From Zonotrichia leucophrys gambelii (lineage: Eukaryota > Chordata > Aves > Passeriformes > Passerellidae): 64,000 nt of DNA. Below the pieces are notes generated by a model. The model worked only from the letters and a program-made list of their open reading frames with translations. It was not told where the DNA came from and ran no database searches. Within the stretch, counting starts at the first letter, position 1; every line of letters begins with the position of its first letter. Shown piece after piece: positions 1 to 13,830 of this stretch. A program made the position numbers and the translations under genes. The stretch spans positions 10,442,857 through 10,506,856 of the forward strand of contig NC_088178.1 in assembly GCF_028769735.1 (NCBI RefSeq). Direction: 5' to 3'.

Positions 1-48
1 GACACGAGCAGGTGATGTGTGGACACGAGCAGGTGACACGTGGACATG
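1..48. repeat. 21-bp minisatellite at the window edge
   Basis: Two consecutive 21-bp units beginning gacacgagcaggtga (1-21 and 22-42), differing by four substitutions near their ends, followed by the start of a third unit (gacatgc). The array probably continues before position 1. Confidence 0.85.
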
Positions 49-1835
49 CATACAGGCCTGCCCATCCACCAATGCTGTTTTCACCCCAGTGCCAAAATAG
101 CTCTGCCCTTGGGTTTGGTAGTTGTCCAAGCCACAAACTTATGTGACATGGGACAAGAGACTTTGTGTATGTCACTGTGAAAAGGGGTTGCTGACACTGC
201 TTTGGGAAGCTGAAGTGACAAAGGGCTGGTAGTTTTAAAGCCTTGTATTTTAAAGTCTTAAAATTCTGACCTCATGTCAGATGAGAATAAAATAGGGATT
301 GCTTTTGGCCTTCAAGTGCTCTGGAACATTTATTATTCATGTTTGTTTTTAACAAATACTGGGTAAATCAAAGAATGTTCACACAGACACTGCAGTGTCC
401 ACTGAGAGGCTGGGAACGTGTTTTTGTTGTCTGTGAAAACAGACATGCTGAGGGGTCAAATTTGATCCAGTGACTATAATATTCCATGTACCAGAAGAAA
501 TAAACAACTTCATTTATATTTTAAATGTTTCAAATCAATACTTCCCTTCATATTCTGTGACCCCCGCCAGGAAACTCTTATAACTGAAAATTTAAAGAAT
601 AGATTTTAACTTATGAATAATGTAAGGCTGTCATAGGGGAAAGCAACAGTGAAATACTGCTGACAGAAACAATCAGTACATGTTTATACTGAAGAACAAA
701 CCTTAGCAATTCCATCTTGCATAACACAGCTTTTAAAATCCTATACAAACTTTTCAGTTTTCCCTGAAATGTCAAGCAGTCTTCCTCAGCCTTAAACTCC
801 ACTGGAAAATACACAAGCTGTTTCTCAAAGACTGAGCTAATCTGGAAGTAAAATATATGCATATATAGAATAAATAGCTCTATGAAAAATAATAGAGAAC
901 TAATAGATGCAGGTAAAGAAAGAACTTCGATTTGAGAAAAAACCCCAAAGTCCTCAATACAGGGAGGTCTAGCAGTATCCACTTCTCAAGCAGCAGGTTA
1001 TTACCAGGAATAGATCTAGCAAGATAGGACAGGATCCATTTTGGGGCACAGACACTCAGATGGTGAACCAGAGCTTCCTTGCAGTAAAGCATTCTTCAGG
1101 GCATAAGTGTGCTGCTTGAGTCTTGTTTGCACACTGACAGAGAGTTGCCATCCACTGAAAATAAGAAGAGGTATTTGTCCTGATGAGTAGGAAGAGCCAC
1201 AGTGCCCTGAGAGAACCCTTATAAAAATGCTTGTATGACACATAACGTTATTGTTAATGAATTTGGGCATAATTATCACAAACTCCCTGAATTATGCAAA
1301 TAAAAAAATCAAGAAGAAAAACATAATGGCCACTTCATTAGAAAATATTTTTCTAAGTAACACTTCTGGGGATGAAGGAGTTATTGTTTGTCTGATGTGT
1401 TTATAGCTGTGTTCTCTCTCTCAGACAATGAGGGCTGCAGAGGGGAAGGAGGGAGGCAGCTCACTGGAATTTAGGATGGTGCCCACAGCAGTCATGCCCT
1501 CCTTTCCCACCACTGCTGTTCATTGTTGTTCCCCATCTATTCTCATGCCTGCTCAGCATTTTCTCCTGTTGACCTACACAAGCCAGGAGGGGGAAGCAGT
1601 ATGCAGGACTCAGAAGTGTCCCCAAATCTTGTTAAAGCAGTTCTCTGCTTGCAAACTGGGCAAAAAACATCAGGAGAGAAAAAGGGCAGCACTTGTAGAT
1701 TTTCTGGTATACACAGATTTATCATGATAAATAGCAGATTGACTGAGCCAAATGACTTAGTGGCCATATAATCATATCACAAAGGGGACAAGCTTCTGGC
1801 ATCTGTTCTTCTAACAGAAGTTGAATGTAGCTTGG

Positions 1836-1850
1836 TTTTTTTTTTTTTTT
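1836..1850. repeat. T15 homopolymer
   Basis: An uninterrupted run of 15 T with no recognised retroposon beside it. Confidence 0.95.
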
Positions 1851-4800
1851 GAGAATCCAATATTTCTATTACTGTTCTTTTTTTTCTCCCTTATGCAAAT
1901 CACTCCTGTATTTTGTCTCAGTTTTACCCCTTCATAATATTCTCAGGGTTTTCAGATGCTGACCTACTTGTGAAGGTAAAGAACTCTATAAAATAAGAAA
2001 AAAAGTGTTAGTCTGTAACAGGTTTCTCTTGAAAGGCAAGCATTGCAGAATGGGAACTCTGAGAACACCTCTTACAAAACAGCTGCCCCCTCTCAGTCTT
2101 ACCAGCCCCTGCTCCCATGGCTGCAGGGCAGGACAAGTGCCCTGCTCTCCCCTACACCTCTGGGCAATTATTTATCTTTTCGTGCTTGACTAATGTAGTT
2201 ATAGCAGCTGTTTCTGTGGGTTTTGTTTTTTAAATGTGCTAAGTTTATGATGATATAAAAAGTACACATTTTATGTGTTAGGAATTAGGGGGAAGCTGCT
2301 GCATGCAGGACATCAAGAGTGGACTTTACGGTGTATTAACTGTGTTTGCATTGCAGCAGTATTTACACAACTGTATAAAAGATATCTCTCCTGTTTGGGA
2401 GAGAGATACTCTCTCCACTCAGCCCATTTTAAATTGCTGAATCTTTTTCAGTGACAGTAAGCTCTTTTTTTTTTGTGGTCTAATATGTGCAAGAGATTTT
2501 TCAAAAGCCCTGGTATAATAAAACACAGTCAAAATTTCCAAAATCTCCAATTTTTTCCAAGAGTCAGCACTCAACCACTGTTACATAATTTAATTTTAAA
2601 TGCCAAATGTCTCTAAAAATCTGTGAGTGATGCATCAAGTGATGTTCTTTGGATGAAGCCTTTAGAGCATATGTATCTCCTCTCCACAATTCACGAGCAG
2701 GCTGAATGTCAGCCACACACTTGTGCATTTGTTAGTCAAAGCACGGGTATGACTGTGCAGGGAGGAGAGCAGGGAACATTAAAGGTAATCCTTTGGACTC
2801 GGAGCCCTTTGTCATGCCCGTGGTATCGCTGTCTCGCATCTCTCCTATTTAAAGCATCTATATTTTATGAAGCACTAACAGACAAACAAACAAACCAACT
2901 TATAGACCACAAAGTCAGCATTAGTCTCCAAAAGCAGCCATTGGAAACATGAGGTATTGCAGGATCTGCTCTCTCAATACAGTGATTCAGTATCTTTAAA
3001 ACCCTAAAGCTCCAATATGTATTTTAAGGCATCAAGTCTGAAGCATGAGATATTTATACATGGCAGAATGGAGGCTGTTGCTGTCATCGACCTGGAAGGA
3101 TTACTGTTGGAAACAATCACCACACTGAGGTTACTCCTGCAGTGTCTAACTGACCTACCTGATGAGAAGGTACAATGATGCAAACTGCTTTGGGTGTGTA
3201 AGGGTTCTACATTATCGAAACTTTCTTTCAAGACATGTATACTAGAGGGGAAATGAAATATTATTTTTCATTTTAATTTTAATTTCATCCAACTTTTTCT
3301 CCACTCCCCCTTCACCACTCAGGAAAAAGAGAATGAAGCCCCTTAGTCATACCTGCCCCAACCCCCCTCCCGTCCAGCTTCTGGATTAGGTTGAACATTT
3401 TCAGTAGCAGAATATTATTGCAGATGATTTGATCTTTTGCTCATTACTAACTGTAACCCACCATACTCAAACCACAGCTTCCCATCTTTTAATTCTCCTC
3501 CTGTGTTGCAGAGGGGAAGGAGCTGCCCTTGCTGGCAGACTGCAATTCCTAGGGGACACAAGTGATTAAAAATGTAACTGGCTCCTTGCTGTTTTGTGTC
3601 CTGCTGGAAGAATTATTTCAGGGGCATTCAAAGGAAGGAAGGCATGGTTCCATAAACACAGGATCCTTAATGAAGCTTGTTAAATGATAAGCAATTTTCT
3701 GCATTGATGAAATAGAATAGCTTTACTTTTTTATTGCAAAGGGAGCTGTTCCTCCTGAACGTTTCCATTCCGTCTCTGAGGCACTCGGGCAGCGACTCCC
3801 CATGAGCTACAACTGAAGGAGTGATGATCACATCACGGAAAAGAGACTCAGAGACAGTGAGAAATGAGCAGCTGGAGGTATGTGGGGTGTGGGACAGGGG
3901 AAGGAGGATTCCCCAAGTGGGTCACTGGCAAAGCAGATGCCTTATACTGCAGCTCTGTCCCCAGGCCCAAATGCCATTGCTGCTCCCTGTTCTTGCTGGC
4001 TCCGCTCCCACAAGGGAACAGCAGGTTGTGGGACCTGCTGTGCTCTAAATGCGGGCCAGAAATGATAATTTGTTTTAAAAAACAAAACAACTTTTCCAAG
4101 TCAATTCATGGTTGTGCTTACATGGCAGAATCAACAGCTCTAGTTCTAAGAGAAGAAACAGCGCACAGTTCAATAAATATGAGAGAAATCTAAGGCCAAA
4201 GAAAAAGATCAGCTACTGAGGGAATGAATTTCATGTTTCCTCTCCTGCACAAATGGCTACCAGAGTTTCCTGGACTCCAGTGCATGTTCATGTGCTTGGT
4301 CGGATTAGCTTTTCTGAACAGGCCTAAACCAAAGCACTATAGAAACATTACCAAATCAAAGAAGTTAAATTACTGTGGTTATGACAATTTCAGTAAACAC
4401 CATCCCAACACCTAAAGATCTTTAATGCACAAGAGAGTTCAAGGGAAAAATAAGTAAAATCTGTTTTATCACCTATAAAAGTCAGAAACAATAAACTGTC
4501 CTGCAACCATTCTGTATCTGGTAACTTGCATTAAAATATATATAAAGTATACTGGGAACTGAAGCAATGCTTCAGTTCAATAAAACAAATATAATTAAAG
4601 AGAAAGAATCCTGTTTTTCCTCTGCTTGCAATTTCAAATGAGAGCTTCTTAAAACTTGTGACCATTGCTGGAATCCAATTCAGAACCTCAGCTTATCAAA
4701 TTCCCTGCTCTGGCACCATGCCTTTGAGGTATTATGAAGCGCTCCTCATCAAAGCATCCCTGTCTATAAATGCTCCCAATTACTTTAAAGAGCAGACACC

Positions 4801-7800
4801 CCATTTTGAAACTGGCAAGTGTTCCCTGTGAATCAAAATGGAGTCACCAAACGTGCAGCCTTCAGCTCGTGCTTCTTTTCTTGAAAGGTAACAAAGGAAA
4901 ATGTGTTAGCACAAAAAGTCTCCTTGTAACATTTTAAACTTGAAAAGCTTTGCAGGACAGCACACCTACACAATGCCACCGCTTTTTGGGACACTATAGA
5001 CCACACATCTTATCCTGTAATTCATTCTGGGATAGGGAAACTGCCAGGCTAATGAGCTCTCCTGCAGCCTCTTCCCCTGCAGGTGCTTCCCTGGAAGCAC
5101 AATCTTAAATCAGACACAGCCATGCCAGATGTAACCTCCTGAACAAACTCCATCCTCACTCCCACCGTGGTCTGAGCAAGCCACGGCAGCACGAACGTCT
5201 GACTTTGATGAAAGCACAAACTTCTTTTCCATTCAGACAGTGGAAGCCAAATTAATTCCTCAGCTTCTTTAATGCTGAGAGCCACATCTCAGGAATTCAA
5301 TACAAGAACATATTAATCTCTCTGATAGGTGATAGTGCAATATATTACTGATGGGGGAGCCAGCACGTCAGCACTGTGATAGTGACCCTGACCAGCAGAT
5401 GACTGAATGGGTAAGGAGTGAAGGAGCTGCTTTGGCTTGAAGGCACAGCTCAACTTTGGCAGGCAGTCCTTCACTCTTGCCCCACTGCTAATTTTCCAAC
5501 GCATTACTTTGTGGCATGGGTATCCAGGAAACCTCATTATGAAGGTATGTGACAGCCCCTGATAATACATGTCTGTGGCAAAATAATTGATCCCTCTTTG
5601 CAGTGGTGATCTTTAATGCTCACGGGGCTTGGGAGGCTATTAGATGGCAGGCACCCTTTGATGGTCTCCAGCATAATACGTTACCAGACAGCAATGTGCC
5701 ACCTATCTATCACTTACAAAATAATGTCATCCCTCAAAAAGGGCCTGGCAGTTGGGGTTAGCAGAGGAAGGGGGTTTAATTATATTTGTGGATGAAAAGG
5801 TGTCCTGAGAAAAGTGTGCAGCCTGATTATTTATTGGCTGTTCAAAAGCACTCAGCACAATATAAGGAAAACATCAGGCTCTCCAATACGGTAGTTCACA
5901 TTGCTGTTACAGACTCTAGCCTTGAAATCAAGTTCAAGCTGAAGAACAAAATTACCTCTTACAATATGTGGTTTACTTCTGAAAATGAAAAGGGTAAGAG
6001 ACGTATTAGCAGTGTTGGCATTAGTGGAGGCAGCTGTTTTTAGATATTTGGTATTTCAGGGATGTGAGTTTAGCATCATTACTAGAAGTACAGCTTACTA
6101 TATTCCTCTGCTAACTTTCCAACAGTGAGCAGATGGTTACCCTATTACCAACCATTTGCATTTAACATATTGTAATGATTTATATACCACATGCCACCGA
6201 GCAAAGTAAAAACAGTCGATGGTAACTAATTAGTTGAGCGTGAAGATGTATATCTCAATGTATAGATCGTTATTGTGATAAAATTTAATCTTCTTGGTTG
6301 TTATTAAGTTTAATGTGTGGTGTAACAGAAATATTGGTGGCAGTTAAATGTGAACCTTCATGTCACTTTACCATTGAGACAGTATTGGTATCATTAATAT
6401 TTCCACCAGCACTCCTTTACATGCCATTTTATGAATGATGGTGACAGAGGGTAGTTTATAACAATCCATTATTCTTCTCTACCAATCCTTCTTAAGTGTA
6501 TTTCAAGGTATTTTATAAATCCTAATGTATCAGATAATTGGCTCACATTACAGGACAACGCACATCTGGAGAGGGTGGAAGTGGGAATGCTGCTTAGCAG
6601 AGACGAAGTACGCTCAGAGCTACCATAAACACAGAAATGGATTTAAGAGAGAGAATAAAAAGAATCACAAGGTCATCAAGGGAGTTTGCAAGGAACAAGC
6701 TGACAACGACTGACATTGACATGAACATCAAAGTCAGAAGATAGACTCAAGGGTTCAGAGGAAGAACATAATTTTAGAAACCTGCCCTCCACAACTAGAA
6801 CATGGGCAGGTCTACATGCCATGTATGGCACTATCCATAGTATGTCCCAAGGCCTGATCAGATGTAACCTACAGTATGAAGCTATGGATTATAAGCCTTA
6901 TCCTGAAATGGTTTTCGTTCACTTCTTGGCTTATTTCAAAATGGTAGCCACCACCCCAGAAATGTCAAAATAATTCACAGTGAAGTACAGCTGGGTTACT
7001 CCAGAGTATAGCAGCATTTCCAGCATAAAAAGTCTGGATGAACTGTTATGTGAACAACCAGTACTGGTGACAGACTGACTCTAAGGCTCCAAGGACTCAG
7101 TATGCTGCAAAAATTACAGGTGGTCTCATTTGGGAGTTGCAGTATGTCAAGAGGTTCAGCAGTTCCTGCTCCCTCCTAATGTCATTAAGACACCTCTTGC
7201 TACTCAGCATCCTTTCATTTCTACCATATCCCACAAATTTCCAGGGACACAGCCTGTTCTCCTGCAAAGGGCTGCAGCCAGCATTCTGCTTTCCTGAATG
7301 CGTCAGCAGCCAGACTTTCTCTTGGGAATTCGACCTGCAGTGTAACTCTTCGGCTCCTTTTCCCTGACACTATTGCTGCCTGCTAAAATTGCAGCATTGC
7401 CATTTGTTTCTGGAACGCTTTCCTTACTTTTCCATGAACTAGATGATAATCTGTAGGAAAGTGTTGAAAACTTCCCCTGTAGCTCAGCCCAGTTAACGAT
7501 ATGCTTCACCTGTGTTTTACTGAGGATTTTTCACCAGAGCCTGCTGTGATCAAATAGGGACTGCGATGATTCCCTTTGAGCAGGGGTCACTCGTACTGCT
7601 GAGGCACAAAAATCCCTGAGGGGGACTCCAGAGAGAATGGCAGGAAGGGTCCTGCAGACCCCACATAATGATACCATTAGACCTTGACCTTTACTAATTC
7701 ACTTTCTATTTCTGAATAGGTGTGACTGTATCACTGGACTTGACAGAACTGGCTGCTTTACATCAGCTCTATCATATGGATAAGAGCACACTGACATGTG

Positions 7801-7848
7801 TGAGTTTTTTTCTCATTTTTTTAAACAGAAGCTGGGATAGCCTTCTGA

Positions 7849-7934
7849 CTTCTGTCCTCCCTCCCTCATTTCCCCCCCTTTTGCTCCTTCTGTCCTCCCT
7901 TCCTTTTCATCACCTGTTTTCCCTCATTCCTCCT
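7849..7934. repeat. Polypyrimidine block
   Basis: About 86 bp that is nearly all C and T on the plus strand, including a C8 run and many TCC/CCTT units, so it is purine-rich in the NTNG1 sense strand. It is simple-sequence DNA of the kind that can form triplex structure. Confidence 0.88.
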
Positions 7935-10799
7935 ACATGCATTTGAAACTCAGTGAGTTAAGAGTAACTTCACTCAAATAACTCCTGACTTACAGGATGG
8001 CATCTGAAACGAGTATCAAGACTGGTCTCTTGTTTCAATACTTAACTTCTAACATACAGGGAGTGATACAGAGCATATCATGGCACCATTCTAAAGGGAA
8101 ATGGGAGGAAAGGCAGTGGGGTAACTCTCTTAATTTCAGATATTTCCCTAGATCACAGCTGAATGATGTGTTATTTATTACAGCTACAAAAAAAATCCCA
8201 AAACAAAAGAGAGAGAAGGATCACCTGTCAAGAGAAAGTACGTGGATATTTTGGGTTCAGCTACTACTTTCTGAGGCACTTCACACACTGAGAAGTGTCG
8301 AGGAAGAATCAGCACCTAAGCAGATGCAGTCAGGTACTGACATGAACAAAACTAATGGCAGGCAATATCACAGCACTGGTACCCATGGAAAGGATCAGAA
8401 TGCAAACTTAAAAAAACCCCAAACCCACGCCTCAAAAATGGTAGCTCCTATTACTTGTGATATAGTTGGAAATTTTTAAACTTTTAATGTGATAATATGT
8501 TGTACCACTCCAGCTTTAACTTCAACCAGAAGGACATCCCTGTGCCAGGAATCAGTTGTATATGTGATACAGGAGATCCTTAAGCTTATTTCAGTGTTTG
8601 CATTAAATTGCACTCTTTTCAAATGAAAAGCTTAAAAGGAAAGAAAGTTTCTGCAAGCTATTGGAATCACTGAATTTATTCAGAAGGCTCTTTGGATTGC
8701 TTCTCAGCATACAAAGCAATACAGAAAGAAAAATCCTCATTTCTTTCATCAGTATTTTTATCTCTATTCCTTTAATATTCAATGGCAAAATGAATTATAC
8801 TACAAAAGGTTTGGTGCCTCTCCTCAATAACCCTGATCCTGCATGATACTGAGCTTCCTTGAAAGACAGCTGGGGGACATCAGTAGGGAAATACTTGATG
8901 TCTTGCAAAAAAGAAAAGATGACCAGATGCTAATGAGCTAAGTGATAAGTGAAACCTGGGGATTTAAACCCACTGATTAATTTCAAAAGCATATAGCAGA
9001 ATGAGGGTCCTAGACAGCATTCAGACACCACTGCTCTGCTCCCCTTCCAGCCACTGTGACTGAGGCCACACCAAGCTGATGGGCAGGACTTCTGCCATCA
9101 GGATGCAGGGGAGAAATCAGTATTATCCAAACACAGGCACCAGTAAAACCCGCCCAGGACACCTGTACTGAGTAAACCCCTGGAGACAGTTCATGTGTGA
9201 ATAAACACCACGACCATTTATTTCAGCTCCTGATGACCCTAGATTTGCTTACAGAAAATGAAGGACCATTCTCCTTAGTGACATTCTACAGTAGATATAT
9301 TAAAAATGCAAAAATTGCACTTGGGACTTACAGATCAATTGACATGCTCTTAAATACATGCTTCTTTTTCTTTCCTGTTCTCTAATGAGTTTATAATTTA
9401 ATCAGAGAAACTGCTAGATTCCCTCCAAATACTAGTGAAAATCTCAAAGGAGAAAAGCTGCTTATGCAAGTGTTCCTGTAAAACAAAGAGTATTCAAGTA
9501 TGGTAAATAACTACCAGAGTCAAGAATGGTATCCAGTTTTTTGTCTCCTTAAAAGCTTGAAGCCTACATATCTTAATATTCTGAGCTGAACATCAATTAA
9601 AACATTTTCTATTATAAATAAGACTACAGCATTTCTATAGATTATAACTTCCCTTGGGCAAAGCTCTGCTTTTGAGGTAAATTACAGAGGGACATTATCA
9701 TATAGTGTTGCCAAGTATATGACAGAGTAACATAGACATTTACTCCAATTAATCCATCCACAGACTGCACCTGCAGAATAAGGCAGAGGATGGCACCCAG
9801 CAGAGCCCAGCCTGCCTGGTGGAACCGTGTGCCTGAAGCTGCAGGGTGAGCTCCCACTCAGGGCAAGGCCCTCACCCACCCCAATCCACCACAGCCTCAG
9901 GAGCAGTTCAGCCTCACAGCCGGCAGGAGCAGCGGGCTGAGCAGGGAGACAAAAAAGCCCCAACCCCCTCAATAGCAAATATATTTTCCTTCAGATTAAT
10001 TTATTCAGATGCTGAGATGGATTTGAATTTCGAATAGATAAAGTGAGAGCAAGGAAGTGCTAAAACTGAGGTTACTTTACATTTGTGTATTGTGAGTTAG
10101 AGGTTTCTATTGCAGCTGGGGCTGCAACTGCAGCTGAGACGCGGTCAGAAAACCCTGGGGCTTAAATACAGAAGCTTCAAGGCGAGAAGAGTATAAAAAT
10201 AAATTCCAGAGGGCTTAATAGCATTGTGCAGAGACTGGATATTCTGGTGTCACAAAGAAACTGGTGGCTCTTAGATCAAAACCTAACCATTCAAAAGCAA
10301 TAAGAGCCTTTGTTTTACCCAGCCAGTCTTTCTGTTACCCACTGGGACGACGGATTTTACAAGCATCCTGAATTACAGTTAATTTACAGTGTATAAATGT
10401 ACATGTCACTGACAATATAGAAGTTAGAGCAAAACTACTTTAAAATTAACATGGTTAAACCTTCAGCAGTCTGATCCAAAATCTGCTAGGAACCTTGAGC
10501 TTGACTTCAAAGGAATTATTATCAGCATTTTAGTGAACTTCAACAAAAATAGGTTTAAAACTGGGAGCTGTACCTCACTGCTTATTGCCAGGACTGTCCT
10601 TCCCATGGAATTGAACACAGGTAGAGCCTGCAGACGGGTCAGGCCACCTCTGCAGGCACCACAGTGAGAGAAACCTTCCTGAGGCTGCGGCACAGGGCAC
10701 CCTCTGATCCTCTGCAGCAAGGCCAGATGAGGGGAAAATGTCTGCTCTTTCTTAGCTTCCCATCTCAGAAGACTTTATTTATGCATTAGTTGACCTTTC

Positions 10800-11110
10800 T
10801 AGCTGTTAGGACCATCTTGCTTCAGCAGTTAATTAACACAAGTGCCATAATTTAATACAGTTAATGCTACTTTATGCCCTTTAATGTACCTTCCATTAGT
10901 GATATTATTGTAGTATTACCCTGTAAATTAAAATAAGATCAAGAATAAGAGAGGCTCTCTTTAATTAAGGTACTGGCACACTGCATCGTCCATTATTCAC
11001 TAGAAAAAATCACCCTGATTTAGTGAAGCAGACCATCAGTAAGTCAGAATTAGTTCATGTGGATTATTAGGTTTCTTGAATAATGGGAGCACAATGGGGT
11101 TGCTGAAATT
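10800..11110. promoter_or_regulatory. Candidate conserved non-coding element
   Basis: A repeat-free AT-rich block with dense homeodomain-type cores: TTAATTAA twice, several TAAT/ATTA words, and TTTAATG. It resembles intronic enhancers of vertebrate neuronal genes. Conservation was not observable, so this is inference from composition only. Confidence 0.3.
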
Positions 11111-13820
11111 GCTAACAGCCACGTTTCCTTTTTTTCATCACCTTAATAAATACACAATGGAAGTGGTAAATTGAAGAAGAATAAACAGGTGGTAATAGAG
11201 GAGAAAAGGCATTCATTGAGAGTACACAGGTTTTCATCTCTAATGCAACATACATCAGGCTTATTTCACACCAAAATGCAAAGTAATGACAAAACAAACC
11301 TATATTAAGTGGGCAAATCTCCTGCCTATAATTCATTGTGAAGTATTAACCACCACATAGTCCTGTATATTTAACATAGTGGCTTTAAGATAGATGCTTT
11401 TCACTGTCATTGATGCTTAAAACACAGTGTGAAACAAATTACATTTTATGCTGCCTTTAGAAATATGCTATTATGAGCTTTGGTGATTTTAACTGTATTT
11501 GACCTACAAGTTATGTTTTTCAGAAAAAGGAATAGCTTTAAAGTGGCTGCCAGCATCTTTCATCCACTACATGTCAAGCTCCTTGGTAACCTCCTGTCTT
11601 CATGGAATAATCTAGTCTAGTTTTACCAAATTTATATAAATAGCTGGGTCTCAAAGCCCAGAATATGAATCTTGGTAGCAAAACAAAATAATTTTGTAAC
11701 AATTTCCAGTATACATTCTCAACTAAGGAGCAAGAGCTGGAAAGCTCAGCTGAACTGGAAACTGCGGCACAACTACCCTGGTAACCTTTGCTTCCCTCCT
11801 CTGGTTCCCATGCTCAGGCCATGCCAGGGAACATGCTGGGATTGTTGATTGGGAGACTCTGGTGGGAAGAGGCCATAAAGTTACTGGAAGAGACAAAAAA
11901 TACCTAAAACTAGGTAACAGTGGGCTCATTGCAAGTTACAACGGGTGCAGCTGAACAACCAGGGGCTGTGTACTGTAGCCCCACAGCTGCTCAGCAGCAA
12001 GCAAGCCATAAAGCCTTTAACAAGAAAGGCTCACTAGTTATTGAAGGAAATGGCACCAAATCCCAAAAGAGCTGTTCTTCTCATTAGCAGAAAAGTGATA
12101 AGAATTCACATGAATCTAATCTACTGAGGTACTATTACACATCAGATACTTCTTTTAAAGTACATGTCCAATTACTGCAGCATTTAGACAACAAGCATCA
12201 GCATCAGATAAGTTCTCTATACAGTCATGCTTCATTTCTACAGATAATTTTTCACAAGATTGGTGAGCCCCAGATGTGCTCAGAAGGTTTCTGTTTCTAA
12301 TTTGCATGCAATGCACTTTTTTTTAATCCTTCAGATGCTTTCTTTGATAAAGTAATGATAATCTAATTGAAGTCAGACTAAGCTCCTAATGGGTTTTCAG
12401 ACAGGGAACAGGCTTTCCTTAAAGCCTAAGGACCTACAAATCCTGAGCTTTGATATGATGCCTCTGATGATGTAGAGCTAACCTATGTGGAGGGAGCCCA
12501 GAGGAGAAAATATACACATTAAATAGGTGCTATTTTTCTGTATTGAGGCTAATTTTACCAAACTATTTCAAACAGTATCTTAAGCTGTTCATGATCCACT
12601 TAGCCCTCCCAAGAGACTTCAGAAAAATAATTTACAATGTAACTAATGAGCATTGCAAGAAGAATTCTTAAAACAGCAACATTTATTTTAGGTTTTCAAA
12701 TGTTAGACTAGTAATTTTGTACGTGCGGATATATAGTTGATGTGGACACAGAAGACTGTAACTGCATGTTAAATCTTCAGTCCTAAGAAATGTATTTTGA
12801 TGATTTTGATTTTCACTACAGGAGTAATAGAAAAACAGTCAGCACTGTTTTATATAATCACTATTTTTTTCACTCAGTTCTGAGTCTGCAAAGAAAGTCC
12901 CTGACCTTCCAAGATAGATTAGCTTTTCTGTTTGTTTTGATACTTAGATTCTCTTGAAGAAAAAAGTTTTTTAAAAAGAAAGCCTTAAACCCCTTATAGG
13001 AGAAACAGAGAAGGAACAAAAGGTATATCAGACTGGCAAGTGAATTGCTAATAGAGGTGATCCCACTTATTTCCTCTGAACAACTTGGCATCTGAGACCC
13101 ATACAAAGGGATCATTCTCCTGCTTGAGGGCATCAGTCAATTGCTAGTTTGAGCTGGGAACAAAATTTCTGATAGGAATGTCACTGCAGTTATTATTTTT
13201 GGAACTACAGCACTTGATACCAGCCACCACTTGCCCTAGAGGTAACCATTTGTCTTGAACCCAGCTGAATAATCATCTTTGTTATATTCAAATCAGCCTA
13301 TCTAAAACACTGTTGGGTTTTTTCCATTTTAATTCAGCTTCTCTGCATTTCAGAGCTAATTAAAGTAGAAGGAATGGGCGCTAATCTCTGCTGCTTTCCT
13401 TGTCCACAGCCAGACCTAGTGGGAGGGGTTTGGGTAAGGGTTGCTGTATCGATCACAGCTCACATTAGAGACCTGGAAAGGTCAAATGATAAAACAGAAT
13501 CTCTGTTTTTAGTTAACTGCCATTGGATCAGACTCCAACTTCATAAGAGAAGAAAGTGTTTGACTGCTAGGGTGACTTCCTGAGCCAAGACCTGAACCGT
13601 CCTGCCTGTGAGACCCAGGGCTCCAGATCCAAGGTGAGTGCCAGCAAACACCCAGAACTTGTGCCACTGAGTCAGAAACTTCTGGTATGACAGCAGTGGC
13701 CTTCAGTTGAGCCAGATTTCCAGTGAACACTGGCAGAAAATATCATCTTCTTTGGGGAAATAAATAGTTTTGAATACCTTTTCAAATCAAACACATATGC
13801 CTGTTTCTAAAGTTATATAT

Positions 13821-13830
13821 TCTCTTACCT
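13821..13830 (-). other. NTNG1: NTNG1 splice donor
   Basis: On the minus strand the exon ends AG and is followed by gtaagaga, a near-consensus U2-type donor at 13828-13821. Reading through the donor gives an immediate stop (TAA), which supports a real exon boundary here. The split codon is the Arg before the Cys-rich first laminin-EGF repeat. Confidence 0.92.

Larger units (their letters stand above)
1..13828 (-). other. NTNG1: NTNG1 intron downstream of the LamNT exon (partial)
   Basis: This is the 3'-side intron of the exon, read on the minus strand, and it runs out of the window at position 1. I looked for the next exon, which would encode the CKCNLHATVC-type start of the first laminin-EGF repeat, and did not find it. 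The intron therefore exceeds 13.8 kb. It holds a 21-bp tandem repeat at its outer end, a T15 tract at 1836-1850, a polypyrimidine block at 7849-7934 and a homeodomain-motif-rich block near 10.8-11.1 kb. A 160-codon open frame at 7997-8479 (+) has no recognisable domain. No RNA gene or young transposon was recognised. Confidence 0.85.

Noticed and set aside
7997..8479. 160-codon open frame on the plus strand as a gene
   Set aside because: No domain or motif was recognised. A rough chance estimate gives about one such frame in this much AT-rich sequence, and the residue composition looks random.
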